Source: Davidsoniella eucalypti
Lineage: Eukaryota; Ascomycota; Sordariomycetes; Microascales; Ceratocystidaceae
Direction of reading: 5' to 3'
Assembly: GCA_004009845.1 (NCBI GenBank)
Contig: RMBW01000042.1
Location: 1-64,000, forward strand
Length of the DNA stretch: 64,000 nt
Below are positions 1 to 10,500 of the stretch, piece after piece. Position 1 is the first letter of the stretch, and every line of letters starts with the position of its first letter. The position numbers and the translations under genes were made by a program. The notes under the pieces were generated by a model. That model did no database searches. It had not been told where the DNA came from and worked only from the letters and a program-made list of their open reading frames with translations.

Positions 1-2024
1 ATTGGGGATGGAAATATGATTATAAAAGACTAGCCCAATGGATACTAAAATATGAGACCGCTGTAGAAAATACGAAGAAGAAAAATGTGATGTCCGCCGT
101 GTCCAGAAAAAAAAAAAGAACTGAATCACTGTGTGTCTGCTCGGCAACTACGCTACATGTACAGTACGGCAGTATCTGGTGCAGGTAAGAGCGGCAATTC
201 GATGCGATGCGATCGCAGGCGAGGGCGGTGAAGACGGACCGGGAAGGAACTATCAATGCAGGAGGTTTTGTTTAGATTGGGCCGAGAAGGGAAATAGAGA
301 CGCAAAGAGGACGGCGTTTTCTAGTATTGAGACGTGATGCTCTACCTTGAAGATAAGGGACGCTGTAGAAAAATGCAGGAACAGCTGCAGTACAGCAAAA
401 TAACAAGAGAAAGACAGCTCTAGAAGGAAAAAAAAATAGAAGAAAGAGAAGAAGGCGCCGATTCTTTAAAAGCGCGTTGAGAAAATCTCGATCTTTTGGC
501 GTATATTCGATAATCCCCGTCATACCCAGTGTGAGGCGATTTGGTGCGGCTACCCAACCTCCAAGTTTCACACGAAGAGTCTTCGACAGAGCCTAGTAAA
601 AGCTTAGCAGAGCTTAGTTAGAGCTTGATAGAGGCGGGGAGGCAACTGAGCCGCAGAGAACCTTGTTTCCTGGGCGTCTATCGCCCACTAAACTCAACCC
701 TGGAGTGACGATGCTCTATCAGTATGTACTGTGACCAAAGTGTGTGTGTGTTTAGTAGTGGGGCAGAAACTACTAACCTCCTTTTTTTTTTCCTAGTGTT
801 ATTGTATGTATCTCAGCTTGTTTCTCGTCCCTCGATGACAGGCAATATATTGCAGCTTAAAATGTCTAGCCACGTAGGCCTAGGATGCCGTAAATCTAGC
901 ACTGTGTAATAAACGGTGTCCTCGACAGCAAGACATATATGCCTATGTAGAAGTCTTTTCAAGAAACCAAACATCTCGACCAAGTTTCTTGTCGGCTACC
1001 GGCCATTGAGTTCGTCAAGCTCTTTAGCCGTCAAGCGCACGGTGCTCTGTTTTTTCCCTAATGAGCCTGTGATTTTGAGTTGGCAATTCATTCAGAATCC
1101 TAGCTTGTAATCTGGATGGCTGGGGTGTAAGAGGTCCTCAAGAGCCTGCAGCCCGCTCTGATTGGTTCATATGCCGCCAATTCGCCCTAATTGAGCAACC
1201 TAAACGGCGTGGTTGGCGTTTTGTACCAGCAAACAGAGGCGTAGCAAACAACGTGTAGCAAACAACGTACACAAATATAGTGCACAAATATAGTGCGGTT
1301 CGCTGCTTGACTCGACTCGACTTCTACCCTATTGTGGATTCGGTGGCGGTATTGATACTACGGCTGAGGAAGACTGTAACTCGACAAGAACACAATGCCG
1401 AGATACATCTTTCTACCTAGACCAGGCAAAGTTACGGACCCATCATTCTCTATAGGCGATCTTGACACTCCGTTGCTATAGAGCACTATCTGAGGACCAC
1501 GTAGATTATCGACAGTGTCTGTATGATGATCTTGACTTTTGATATCCTCGAACTATCATATCTTACTTCATGTCCAGGAATTTATTTTTCGGCCTATTTC
1601 AGTATATTCTACTCAAACTGGGTATTTCGCCTTTAGGGAATCTAAACTTAAGCTTCTTTGATTTTAGCTGAATTCAAACTCAAAATTGCGTCTTTATATT
1701 CGCCTCCCATCCCACTTTCCAGGGGACAACCATATAACTTGCTCTCTAATCTCCGTGGAACCAGAAACCACATTGTTACATTACTTTATATCTTTCATTT
1801 TCTTTGTAAACTACAAATTCAACACTCTAAATATGGTTACATATTTCTATCATCTAGAGAGCCGCTTGCGCTATGTCTTACATTGTACTACTCTACAAAG
1901 TTAAAGTTGCTTGAAGCTTGTGTCACTATTCCTTTAATAGAACCTCTTTGTTAATATTCTGGCTTGCTTGTTGCCACTCTAACGACAATAGATACAATGT
2001 GATTGTCATTGTTTTTTTCACATA
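1..2024. other. AT-rich gene-free stretch
   Basis: I see no coding exon chain here. Open frames are short, lack neighbours in compatible phase and look random. The only internal structure noticed is near 1241-1300, where the 14-mer GTAGCAAACAACGT occurs twice head to tail and is followed at once by two head-to-tail copies of the 13-mer CACAAATATAGTG. The stretch looks like part of an accessory, repeat-bearing region that runs to about 7.6 kb. Confidence 0.5.
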
Positions 2025-2038
2025 CACTACCATCAATG

Positions 2039-2091
2039 GCGTCGTATGATCTTAGTGATTTAGGTAGACGTTAAATATAATCAAATCAAAT
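2039..2091 (+). mobile_element. 53-bp tail-only copy of the (TCAAA)n-tail retroelement, with 14-bp TSD
   Basis: The insert runs from GCGTCGTATGATCTTAG to a tail ending ATAATCAAATCAAAT. It is the extreme 3' end of the element seen in full at 2644-3409 and 24990-25733. It is flanked by an exact 14-bp direct repeat, CACTACCATCAATG, at 2025-2038 and 2092-2105. Keeping the tail, losing the rest and duplicating the target is the signature of severely 5'-truncated target-primed reverse transcription. This copy also shows which end of the family is the 3' end. Unlike the two long copies, no tRNA gene is visible beside it. Confidence 0.88.
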
Positions 2092-2105
2092 CACTACCAT
2101 CAATG

Positions 2106-2629
2106 TAGTATTGTGTATAGTTATACATACTTGTCGTATTCATAGCTAATTCCCTCAACCCACGACGATTCAGTTGACATTAATCATTATACCATACCAC
2201 GAGGTCTACGTTCATTGTTAATATATAGTGTTCTCCTTATAGCTTAAACTAGTCTCTCAGCAAAATTCTTTGCTGTGTGTAACGCCACTATCAAATTAAT
2301 AACTCGAGCTAGAAAGGCTTGCCTCTATGACTTAGAACTAATAGGTCTTAGTCAATCAGCCATTCTTTCAAGATCATATATCTCATAACTCACTGTCATT
2401 GATGCCCCACATTCTGTAGCGAGCATTGAAGCTCACTATTGCTACTGAACTACGCTTTTTCTCAAGATTCAAACTACGATAATTTTAAAATATCTTCTCG
2501 AAAACATTGTAATCTAATGGAAGAGTTAGCAGTCCCTACTATCATACTCTTTTACGTCTACCTACTGGTATAAACGGCAATATGACGACGTCTTGCGGGT
2601 CAAAGTGGTCGGTTGGTGGTGTCTTCCGG
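2106..2629. other. AT-rich intergenic DNA
   Basis: No exon chain, RNA gene or further repeat recognised between the truncated element at 2039-2091 and the long element that begins at 2644. Confidence 0.4.
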
Positions 2630-2643
2630 CAACCCACCCCCGG

Positions 2644-3409
2644 TTTTGATTTGATTTGATTATATTTAACGTCTACCTAAATCACTAAGATCATACGACG
2701 CCGGATTGGCTACCGGACAGATATTTAACGTCCTCCGCTCGACAACTCAATAGCTTTGTATGTGCGGGACGAGACCGTCCCCTAGCCCCGAAGAACTAGT
2801 GGTCCATACCTCCACTATGAGCAGCAAAAACAAATACAAAAAAAAAAAAAAAAAAAAAAAAAAAACAGTGCATCCACAAAAACTATTCCCCAAAAGACAG
2901 ATCCACAAAACCAACTCCTAAGTGGAGCTACCATCCCCACTATTCAGTGAGCCTCCAAGAGGCTGGTGATCGTGGCCGTAAGAATGAAAATTTTGGCGTA
3001 ATCGAGTCGGGTGCTATGGATGAAGCAACAGCGACAAGATTCCCGCGCCGCGGGGTCGGGCATCCGGAACCTTCAAAAGGCTGCCCGCCGTGTGTGAGTG
3101 TGGCTCCCTGAGGTGAGTGGATAGACTCGGGAGACCAACGATCGAAAAGGTGCGGGGTCGGTCGCTGGTGAGAACATCCCTCGAGAGGGGAAATCGGGCT
3201 CAAGGCCTCACGAAACGGTGCTTCGAAGACGACAAGTGTCGAAAAAGAAAACGAGAATGGACAGCAGCATTGGGGATATGTGCTGGTCGCTCTTAAAACC
3301 CACGACGAAGGGGAAAGATTCGTCTTTGGACGGAGGGGGAGGTACTCGAACTCAAAGGTACCCCCCCGAGGGTTGTAGGAGGGAAGGTTGGTTGTAGGAG
3401 GGAAGGTTC
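2644..3409 (-). mobile_element. Full-length-like (TCAAA)n-tail retroelement, copy upstream of tRNA-Leu
   Basis: This 766-bp element reads 5' to 3' on the minus strand. It is flanked by an exact 14-bp direct repeat, CAACCCACCCCCGG, at 2630-2643 and 3410-3423. Its 3' end (low coordinates) is ...TTAAATATAATCAAATC..., a short (TCAAA)n tail. Its 5' end begins with two tandem copies of the 19-mer AACCTTCCCTCCTACAACC, whereas the sister copy at 24990-25733 has one. Inside are a homopolymer A run of about 25 nt (2839-2865) and a frame open for about 150 codons in both long copies, ending at 2940. That frame has no recognisable domain. A GAGTTCGAGTACC stretch near the 5' end resembles a Pol III B box, but no A box is clear. 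The right boundary of the target duplication lies 56 bp before the tRNA-Leu gene. Confidence 0.85.
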
Positions 3410-3479
3410 CAACCCACCCCCGGATTTTCCTGCTTCCTGAACCTTCGTTCGCCCCGTACAATCAAGAATCTATTCCTAC

Positions 3480-3581
3480 GGCAAGATGGCCGAGTTGGTT
3501 ATGGCGTCAGGTTAAGGTTGTTCCTTAGCATCAAGTTTCCTGATGGAGAAATCCGCCTGGGTTCGAGTCCCAGTCTTGTCA
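3480..3581 (+). tRNA. tRNA-Leu(AAG) with a 20-nt intron
   Basis: It folds as a class II (long variable arm) tRNA. The acceptor stem GGCAAGA pairs with TCTTGTC, with A3581 as discriminator. The D arm/A box is TGGCCGAGTTGG, the anticodon stem is TCAGG/CCTGA, the variable arm lies near 3544-3553 and the T arm/B box is GGTTCGAGTCC. The anticodon AAG at 3514-3516 decodes CUU. An intron of about 20 nt (3518-3537) follows position 37, the usual place for eukaryotic tRNA introns. A T6 tract lies about 40 nt downstream, a possible Pol III terminator. A (TCAAA)n-tail retroelement is inserted 56 bp upstream. Confidence 0.93.
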
Positions 3582-3637
3582 AGTGAAGATATTGAATGTG
3601 GTGATACATCACCACCTTCCTTTTTTGTATGAAGACT

Positions 3638-4125
3638 TTAGCGTTTAACAGCTCTAAAATGCATAGCAATAATACTCGAGAAACTAATAATTATCAATGC
3701 CAACGGCAGGATCCTCAGTATCTGTTCTGACGAATCGCTGATCACCCAAAGAGCCACAATAGCTACACCACAGTTATTCATTGCCACAGCAAGTCTCGGC
3801 CATGTCGTGATACATAGATGATATATCACTGAGAATCCCAATGATATTTGCAGATAATACACCACAACAAGTCCAACACCACATCTATCATCGAGGTTAC
3901 CCAGCAAGTATTTCTGCCAGGAGAGAAAAAGGTTAGAAAGCTCAATATTGCGTACCATGTGTCTAAACTCACGTTATCTTTGCAGTCCACGGCAGGGTCG
4001 AATATATATAGATTCGATATCACTGTAGCAAGAGTTGACCCGATGAGCCAGCGACAATGTCTCTGAGCTTCGTCTTTCTTCTTGCGCAAACCCCAATTTG
4101 TAGCTTGGGTGTCATCATGAGTCAT
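3638..4125 (-). CDS. Small multi-pass membrane protein, unknown function
   Basis: I propose two exons: 4125-3973 and 3913-3638. The 59-nt intron has donor GTGAGT, a TTCTAACC branch-like sequence and acceptor GGCAG, joined in phase 0. The 142-residue product starts MTHDDTQATNWG and ends AMHFRAVKR. A charged N-terminus (RKKKDE) is followed by a weakly hydrophobic stretch and then three clear hydrophobic segments, roughly residues 66-88, 96-112 and 120-138. No family is recognised. It lies tail to tail with tRNA-Leu, and another possible membrane-protein gene lies upstream on the same strand. Canonical splice signals that fuse two hydrophobic frames argue for a real gene, but expression is unproven and it may be an orphan or a decaying gene. 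Confidence 0.5.
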
Positions 4126-5282
4126 TTCATGTTAACCAATCTGGAATGATGGCTAGTAGGTAGAAAAGTGATAGGTTAGTGTTCTAGGATATTAGTTAGT
4201 AACCTTGGATATATTATGTTGTGTAGAGGGTAAAAATTCAAAAGGCTTGAATTGAAGACAAATGTTTACTCCCAAATATTTCGTATGTATAATTTTCACT
4301 TGACGACTTCGGCTTTCTCTATTTTGCTTTTTTGCCTTTTTGCCTTTTTTCAATTTTCCTTTTTGCCTTTTTTTTCAATTTGCCTTTTTCCAATTTTCCT
4401 TTTTGCCTTGCCTTCTTGTATATATATATATATACATACCTGGCCTAAATGAAAGTTTAATGAGTGTGTTTAATTACTTATATAGGGATGGACATAAAGT
4501 CCATATCATCAAGGATGGAGCTTCTCATCCTAATAACTACGCTACGAATATTTTTGTTTATGATTTTAGCCATCATCTCCCTCCAATACAAAAATAGATT
4601 TACGATCTCAAGTAAATACTACTATGTTTGTCAATGGTGTGTATCACGTTAATTACTTATATAGGGATGGACATAAAGTCCATATCATCAAGGATGGAGC
4701 TTCTCATCCTAATAACTACGCTACGAATATTTTTGTTTATGATTTTAGCCATCATCTCCCTCCAATACAAAAATAGATTTACGATCTCAAGTAAATACTA
4801 CTATGTTTGTCAATGGTGTGTATCACGTCGGTTTGCGATTAAAGACAATCAAGCTAAATTTTCCTATCAATTAGTTTTGCCACTTGTATAATTGCGGCGT
4901 ATATATTGTTCGCCACAAGGTGCTACCAGCGTACTCAAAGGTCAGTAGATGATTTCGAGAATATACTGAGTACCACACTAACTTAATGATAGCCCATCGA
5001 AATATACCGGTCCAGGTGTTTGGAAACTCTTATTGGTTCTTGCTTGTAGTAAAACGTTTTTTCAAGTTCTAAGCCCAAATACATTGAGCTAGTCCGGTTA
5101 TGTTCTATTTCTTTCCCTTTTATAACTACTACTATTACTATTATTATTATCAATATTATTGTTACTAGATATAGATATAACACATTAGTTTAATGTAGTA
5201 ATCTCTCTTCCCCAAGATTATGTTGAACTAATAAGCTCTTAGTATAAATGCCAACTTCAGGTAGGTAAAAATACATATCAAC
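4126..5282. other. Intergenic AT-rich DNA around the tandem duplication
   Basis: Apart from the 2 x 179 bp duplication this holds low-complexity T-rich repeats (TTTTTGCCTTTTT-type units at about 4325-4410) and a TA microsatellite at about 4421-4435. No convincing exon is present. Confidence 0.5.
4470..4827. repeat. Exact tandem duplication, 2 x 179 bp
   Basis: Unit 1 (4470-4648) and unit 2 (4649-4827) appear identical base for base, from TTAATTACTTATATAGGG to GTGTATCACG. There is no intervening sequence and no target-site duplication. Each unit contains the small inverted repeat ATGGAC-ATAAA-GTCCAT. Total identity implies a very recent duplication or assembly duplication. No gene is recognised inside. 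Confidence 0.92.
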
Positions 5283-5951
5283 TCACTCATCTTTTACAGA
5301 CATTCCCAGCCAAACTCGGACTACATGCAACAGTCTAGCAGTACGTTCAATAATGCCTTTTCTGTATACACCCAACTGTAGCGCAAGCAAGACCCAGGGC
5401 GACGCCATTATGATAAAGTAGCTGATTGCAGAGCCGAACAACAACCACGAGATGATAGTTAAATAGCCGACTGTCTCCATGAGTTGGGCTGTCCGGTAAT
5501 GCTCTTTTTGGTAATGGGCGTATGTCCACGCAAATCCATGGCATGTATAGAGAGATGTAAAGCATGTGGTTATCAATGTAGCAACTGGTTCTTCATTCTA
5601 AATTTCAACGTCAGTAGATGATCGTGCAAGATAACGATGAATGTACGGTATATCGCATTTCCGTATCAATTTAGTAACCCCAAATATCTTGGCTCGGTAT
5701 ATGAGCAGGAGTAGATGGTTTTGGGCTTGTAAGTACAGAACTCTCATGGACTTACTATGTGTTGTAGACATCTCATGTTGCTCATGAAGATCAAAATTGA
5801 CATTGCTGTATAAACACTTGTGGCATTTCCATGGTGCATAGTATAGTTCGATTTGGCGGAAGATAACAAACATAATAACAGGGCATGTTGTTCCCAAAAC
5901 TAGGTAGAATATATCGCTTCGTAAAAATGAACAGAATAAACACAATATCAT
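5283..5951 (-). CDS. Possible multi-pass membrane protein, unknown function
   Basis: A tentative two-exon model is 5951-5756 and 5590-5283. The donor is a perfect GTAAGT; the acceptor is a weaker GAAG; joining is in phase 1 and gives 167 residues. Hydrophobic stretches occur near residues 13-31, 70-87, 102-122 and 124-138, and two CxxC-like cysteines (WKCHKC) lie around residue 45. A stronger-looking acceptor, TAG at 5598 with a CTGAC branch point, would instead put a stop codon right after the junction, so the model may be wrong or the gene broken. Without splicing, each frame still encodes hydrophobic protein. No family recognised. It shares strand and character with the small membrane gene at 3638-4125. 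Confidence 0.33.
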
Positions 5952-6624
5952 AAAATGCCCACTCTTGATATATATATATATATATATATAATCAAGTCTA
6001 CGTCATTATGGTCAGCATTCACTTGAGGCCTTAAACGAGGAAAGGCAAAAAGGCAAAATGGTTGTGAAACTGGGTAAGTCCGGCAAGCAAGCATCCTTTC
6101 AATTCAAAGGAAAATACAAACTTCAAGTCGCTCGCATGTGTAGAGATAGACAGGCATATGTGCTTGTTGAATGCAATCAGTAGGCATAGTGTTTTAGGCA
6201 AGATTAATCACTGACATAGCTTATTCTATAGTCATTCTCTTCAATGAACTGTATTATTGAGACAAGGCAATGGTGAGGCTATTGAACAGCATAGCTTGAC
6301 GGTCTAGTATTAATATCTATAAAAGTCACTGATTAGGTACTGTTGTTCGTTAGCTCTCAAATTGCCTTGTTCTCATCGCCGAATCCAACCGTTGCCATAC
6401 GCCCTGAAGCGCCAGAAGGAATCTAGGTGTGGTAAAACAAGGCGGTTTTCAAAAGAAAGAAAAAAGGCAAAATATCACGTCTTAGAATGCGGTCTTTGAG
6501 GCAAAGCAAAACACTACTATGCGTTAAGAATAAAAAATTACCACGATCTTTTTTTTTCTTCTTCTCTCGTTTTCCTTGTATGATAATATCGCCGGCTGGC
6601 ATCCGTTTGCCACGAAGAAACATC
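5952..6624. other. Intergenic region between divergent membrane-protein genes
   Basis: It contains a TA microsatellite at about 5968-5991 and a possible tiny upstream exon near 6058 (ATGGTTGTGAAACTGG followed by GTAAGT) that cannot be joined with confidence to the gene at 6625. It probably holds promoter DNA for both flanking genes. Confidence 0.35.
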
Positions 6625-7285
6625 ATGTCCAACACTCATATTCTTGCGATTACAATCACCAACCTAAGCTTTGCAATTCCCATATTTCTCAGCGCTGTGG
6701 CCGGGCCGTTGGAGGTATTCCAGCACTATCAAGACACCTTGCTGATAAATGCTCTTTCGTTCTTAAGTTTTATGCTCCTGTGTGCAAGCTTCACATGGGC
6801 ACCATCTGGTAGAATGTAAGCCCCTTCTCATCTTCAATTAGGATATATATATATATACTTCGTATCTGACAAATCGTAGTGCTAGACGGCTATCCCACGG
6901 GGTTTCCCTTACATTCCTTGCCCAGGTCCTGCGCAGGCAGCTGTTCTACGCAGGTTTTGCTATATACCTGACAAGCTTCTTCTTATCTCGCAATAACTCG
7001 CCAGTGTCTATTCTAGCGGCCGAACAACAACAACCTAACGAACATCAGCCTATTACACCTATCCAAATTGAACAGCCTAACGAGTCTTTTCGATATCGCC
7101 CGGATATCAGCAGTACAAGAGTGAGCCCTTCATCTTCGGTCCGCTCCAACAGCCCCGACAGCTCCGATGGCGGAACTTCAGATGAAATGACTAGCTCTCT
7201 GGTCTTAAAAACAGCAGAAACTTGTGGTACACAATTTCCAGAAGTGCGACAGAGAGATAACCCATCTGCCCTCTTGTTACTTTGA
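6625..7285 (+). CDS. Small membrane protein with a disordered C-terminal tail, unknown function
   Basis: Two exons are proposed: 6625-6815 and 6880-7285. The 64-nt intron (GTAAGC..TAG) is joined in phase 2, restoring ...SGRIARRLSHG. The product is 198 residues. Two hydrophobic segments lie in exon 1 (about residues 5-26 and 40-56) and one to two in exon 2 (about 68-77 and 86-101). A polar, Ser/Gln/Pro-rich tail of about 90 residues follows (QQQPNEHQPITP..., RVSPSSSVRSNSPDSS). The start ATG at 6625 (MSNTHILAI) directly precedes the first hydrophobic segment; an upstream in-frame ATG at 6487 would add an unlikely poly-Phe leader. No family recognised. A LINE tail fragment lies about 215 bp downstream. 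Confidence 0.5.
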
Positions 7286-7500
7286 TCATGGGATTCACAG
7301 CCTTGAGTTTGAAAGCTTTCCTTTGATATTCTCAAATCATGCGTCGACGGTATCATTTTAGCTTAATGTTGCTTGTCTTTTCTACTGCTTCCGCCATTCC
7401 GAAATTCGGTCTTGTTTTCTTGTTTTGCTTTTTTCCTTTTTTTTTCTTTTTTTTTCGGACCTCCATTATGGGGGATTTTCGATGACCGTTAGGGTTGCTC

Positions 7501-7568
7501 GACGTCTAACGATCCACTAGGGTCAAATCCACATAAAGCCGTAAAAGGTTAAATGAATAAATATAACG
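7501..7568 (+). mobile_element. LINE tail fragment, (TAAA)n-tail family
   Basis: CGTCTAACGATCCACTAGGG, CCACATAAAG and the AATAAATA-type tail match the 3' end of the LINE remnant at 31194-34045 and the 75-bp insert at 42322-42396. It is therefore a 3'-end-only, 5'-truncated copy. Substitutions are more numerous than in the 42-kb copy and no clean target duplication is visible, so it is probably older. Confidence 0.65.
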
Positions 7569-7569
7569 A

Positions 7570-10500
7570 TGTTAGTCTTTTTGTCTCTTTGTCCGTTCCA
7601 CATCCTTCTATACCGAGAGTTAGCCTCTTCGATCTCTAGCCTTTGATTATACGCGTGAGCGTGGGCGTGGGATGTACATTACATCGAGTGGATACTCCAT
7701 ATTTTCTCTACTTGTTATATATGGTTGCACATGCAAGACCATGGATGATAGGAAAACAACTTATGGGCGAAGAATATGATGAGGAAGGGGAGGGGGGTAG
7801 TACTGTAGAACTTTATTCTGTTGCAAAGGACAAAATAAAGCCGGCGGTAGAGAGATCGCGAAGCGAAGTGTTCGAAATGGAAGAGAGATAAGAGAGAACG
7901 AGATAGCCGTAGTACGAGAAGTACAGACGGGCCAAACTAAACCGAGGTAGAAAAAGAGAAAACAAACAAGCTAGCCAAGGGATGAAAAGAATATATTTGA
8001 TGCATGGAAGGGGCAACGTAATCGGTGGGTATCATATCGTGTGGTTCACTTTATGGATAACATGAATAGAAACTTCGAGACTAGGCTAACGTCAGCCGAG
8101 CGAGAGAAGAGCAAGATAGCCGGTTACACTCGAAATCAAACGAGACTAGTGGCATGTTTTGTCGCCCACTGATAGAGTCACAGAAAGAAAAGAAAAGAAA
8201 GAATGCTGCAGCGCAAATGAAAGAAGGGGAGGATACAGGATCCCGTCGCACGATGTCGTCGTCACCGCCGTGATTTCGACCCAACAGTGTACACTCTCTC
8301 AACGAGAAGCATAATGACTAGCCGACGGGAACTCAAATATATCCAGTGAATTGCGTAATAGAGGGAAGAGGCGACTGGACAAGGGCAGTACAAACGAACA
8401 CAAGAAGCACCAAGTAGGCGGTGGTCGAAGAGCGGCGGCACCACGGAAAGACGGATGATGACGAGAACGGCCGATTGATGCTATTCTTAACTTCCCTTTG
8501 TAATACACGGCAGAAAGAAGGTGGTCATTCTTGTTTGTTGGACGAACAGGCCATATGAAAAGGAAATAAAGCAATGGTATCAAACGGTAGTACGGAAAAA
8601 TAAGTATTGCCGGTGCCGATATATGGGCTCCACTGACTTGGGCCAGCGTAACAATGAGGTTGAGAGGCGGCTTAGGGTTTACGACAATGGAAGGATAGAT
8701 CCGCTTTTTCTTCTTTTTGCTTCTTTGGAATGCTCCTTCTTTGGGAAGGAAGCTGTCAGTGAAGCTTTGAAGGGAGGACAGGATGATAAAATGGCAGAAT
8801 TAAAACAGATAGAGAATTAGTTGAAACATAAAACAAGCGATTAAATGCATAAGCAAAGATTACCGGGAAATTCTTTAGCCAAGTTTATTAGCTGTTTTTG
8901 TTTTGTTATGCTCTATTTTTTATTCCGATACTGAGCCAGGCAAGGATAGCTTTAGCGTGATGGTGAGTTCTAGGCCTGGGCCATCCCCTTTTCTGTGAGT
9001 GAGCGAAAGAGGACCGTAGATAGGAATGGACTGGTGAAGTTTTTTCATGATCTGGTGACCTTTGGTTGTGAGCGCTTGGGTCCAAACTATCGTGAGATTT
9101 CCTGCCGCCTTTTGGTGTTGATTTCGGGAGTGGAAGTGCGTGTTTCTTATGTCTCTATGAGGAAATACGGATCGTAATATTCTCTTTTCTTATCTCTTCT
9201 CTTCTGAGGGTTCTTTCCTCGCTTCCAGGTAATAAACGAGAACGACGACCAACAAGACAGCCAGAAGAAAAACGAATGAGAGCAGCAAAAGACACAAAAC
9301 ACACAAAACACAAGACGGCGTGGGCGGCAAAGCGTGGGGAGGACACACGCAGCTCCCTTTTTCCTTTCCCTCCAGTTGTTTCTGTACGATAAGAGCCGGC
9401 AAGGACGATGACTCTGTGGGAATGCACAGAAGAACAAGCGAAACCACATGTAATCAAAGCTGGACCAGAGAAAAAAAGAGAGAAAAAAAGACGACGATGT
9501 GATCAGCACGAAGCGAAGCCGGAATTTGATTTCACGAGAATGAAGATGGTCTAAAAAAAAGAAGAAAGCAAATTGTGATTACACAGAGAGGATGGCTTGG
9601 ACACAACACGGTAAACTAGACAATCAAATATTATTTTCAATAAAAAGATAATAAGCAATAAACTCGCGTAACAATGGAAATTGATAACACGCTGACAAGT
9701 GCCCAAGCATTATCATTAGGATTTGACTGGCTTACAAGGGCATGCATTGAGGCTCAAGCAATAGGAAGAATAGGAAGACCACAGATAGACAGGAATGAAG
9801 ATTGCAGCTTGAAGGAGGCTCTGGGAGAAAACAGTCTTGTTAGGAGACAAAAAGTGATAGACTTGCTCAGAGCAAGACATCTTGTTGGGAGGTGGCTGTG
9901 AGGCTCAAAGGGGTTTTCTAGTCAGCTAACAAGCAACACCAGGAATAAGGGACCATAGCACATCAAATAAACCATGGAGGGAGAAGAAGACATGGAGGCT
10001 TTCTCAAAAATAAAAATAAAAGAAGAAGAGAAATAGCAAGTAGAACAAGGGCTACAGATCATTTAGAAACGTGGGATGAAGGAGAACAGCCAAGAAGGTT
10101 GAGTGGGATGTCAAGCCAAGCTCCGGCTAGCCTGGGCTGGAAAACCAGAACTAAGTTGAGATAAGAGTAGCAAGTAAAATAGAAAGAAAAAAAGCACGGC
10201 CTTATGTGCCGCTATTTTGAGAAACTTCCAGAGACCTGTTTGGCCAAGCTGCGAGACTTGACCCGGCGTAGCTGATACAAAGCCAAATCCAAAGCCCAAC
10301 CGCCAGAAAACCCACGACTAGAGGGGCGTGAGGGCAGTGAATCTCAGTATGAGTACTACTAAGCACCGCCATTGTTTATTGTCTTGCAGAGAAGCCGTAC
10401 AAGCGGCGTAGACGTTGAAGAAGATCAAAAGACGGGTGTTTGTGTGCCTGAGTGCGCGGCCAGTTATAGTTCCATCCATTTATTGTTATTTATTGTTCTT

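Noticed and set aside
2940..3461. 173-codon minus-strand frame starting MYGANEGSGSRK
   Set aside because: It starts outside the retroelement and runs into it; the bulk is transposable-element sequence, so it is not a host gene.
4470..4827. CRISPR-like direct repeat
   Set aside because: Only two 179-bp adjacent identical units in a eukaryotic genome; a plain tandem duplication.
7485..7585. Target-site duplication around the LINE tail at 7501-7568
   Set aside because: CGATGACCGTTAG and CGATGTTAG on the two sides are similar but not a clean repeat; not claimed.
9674..9901. 75-codon frame MEIDNTLTSAQALSLG
   Set aside because: Single short frame with no splice partner, family or conserved motif; mentioned but not called as a gene.
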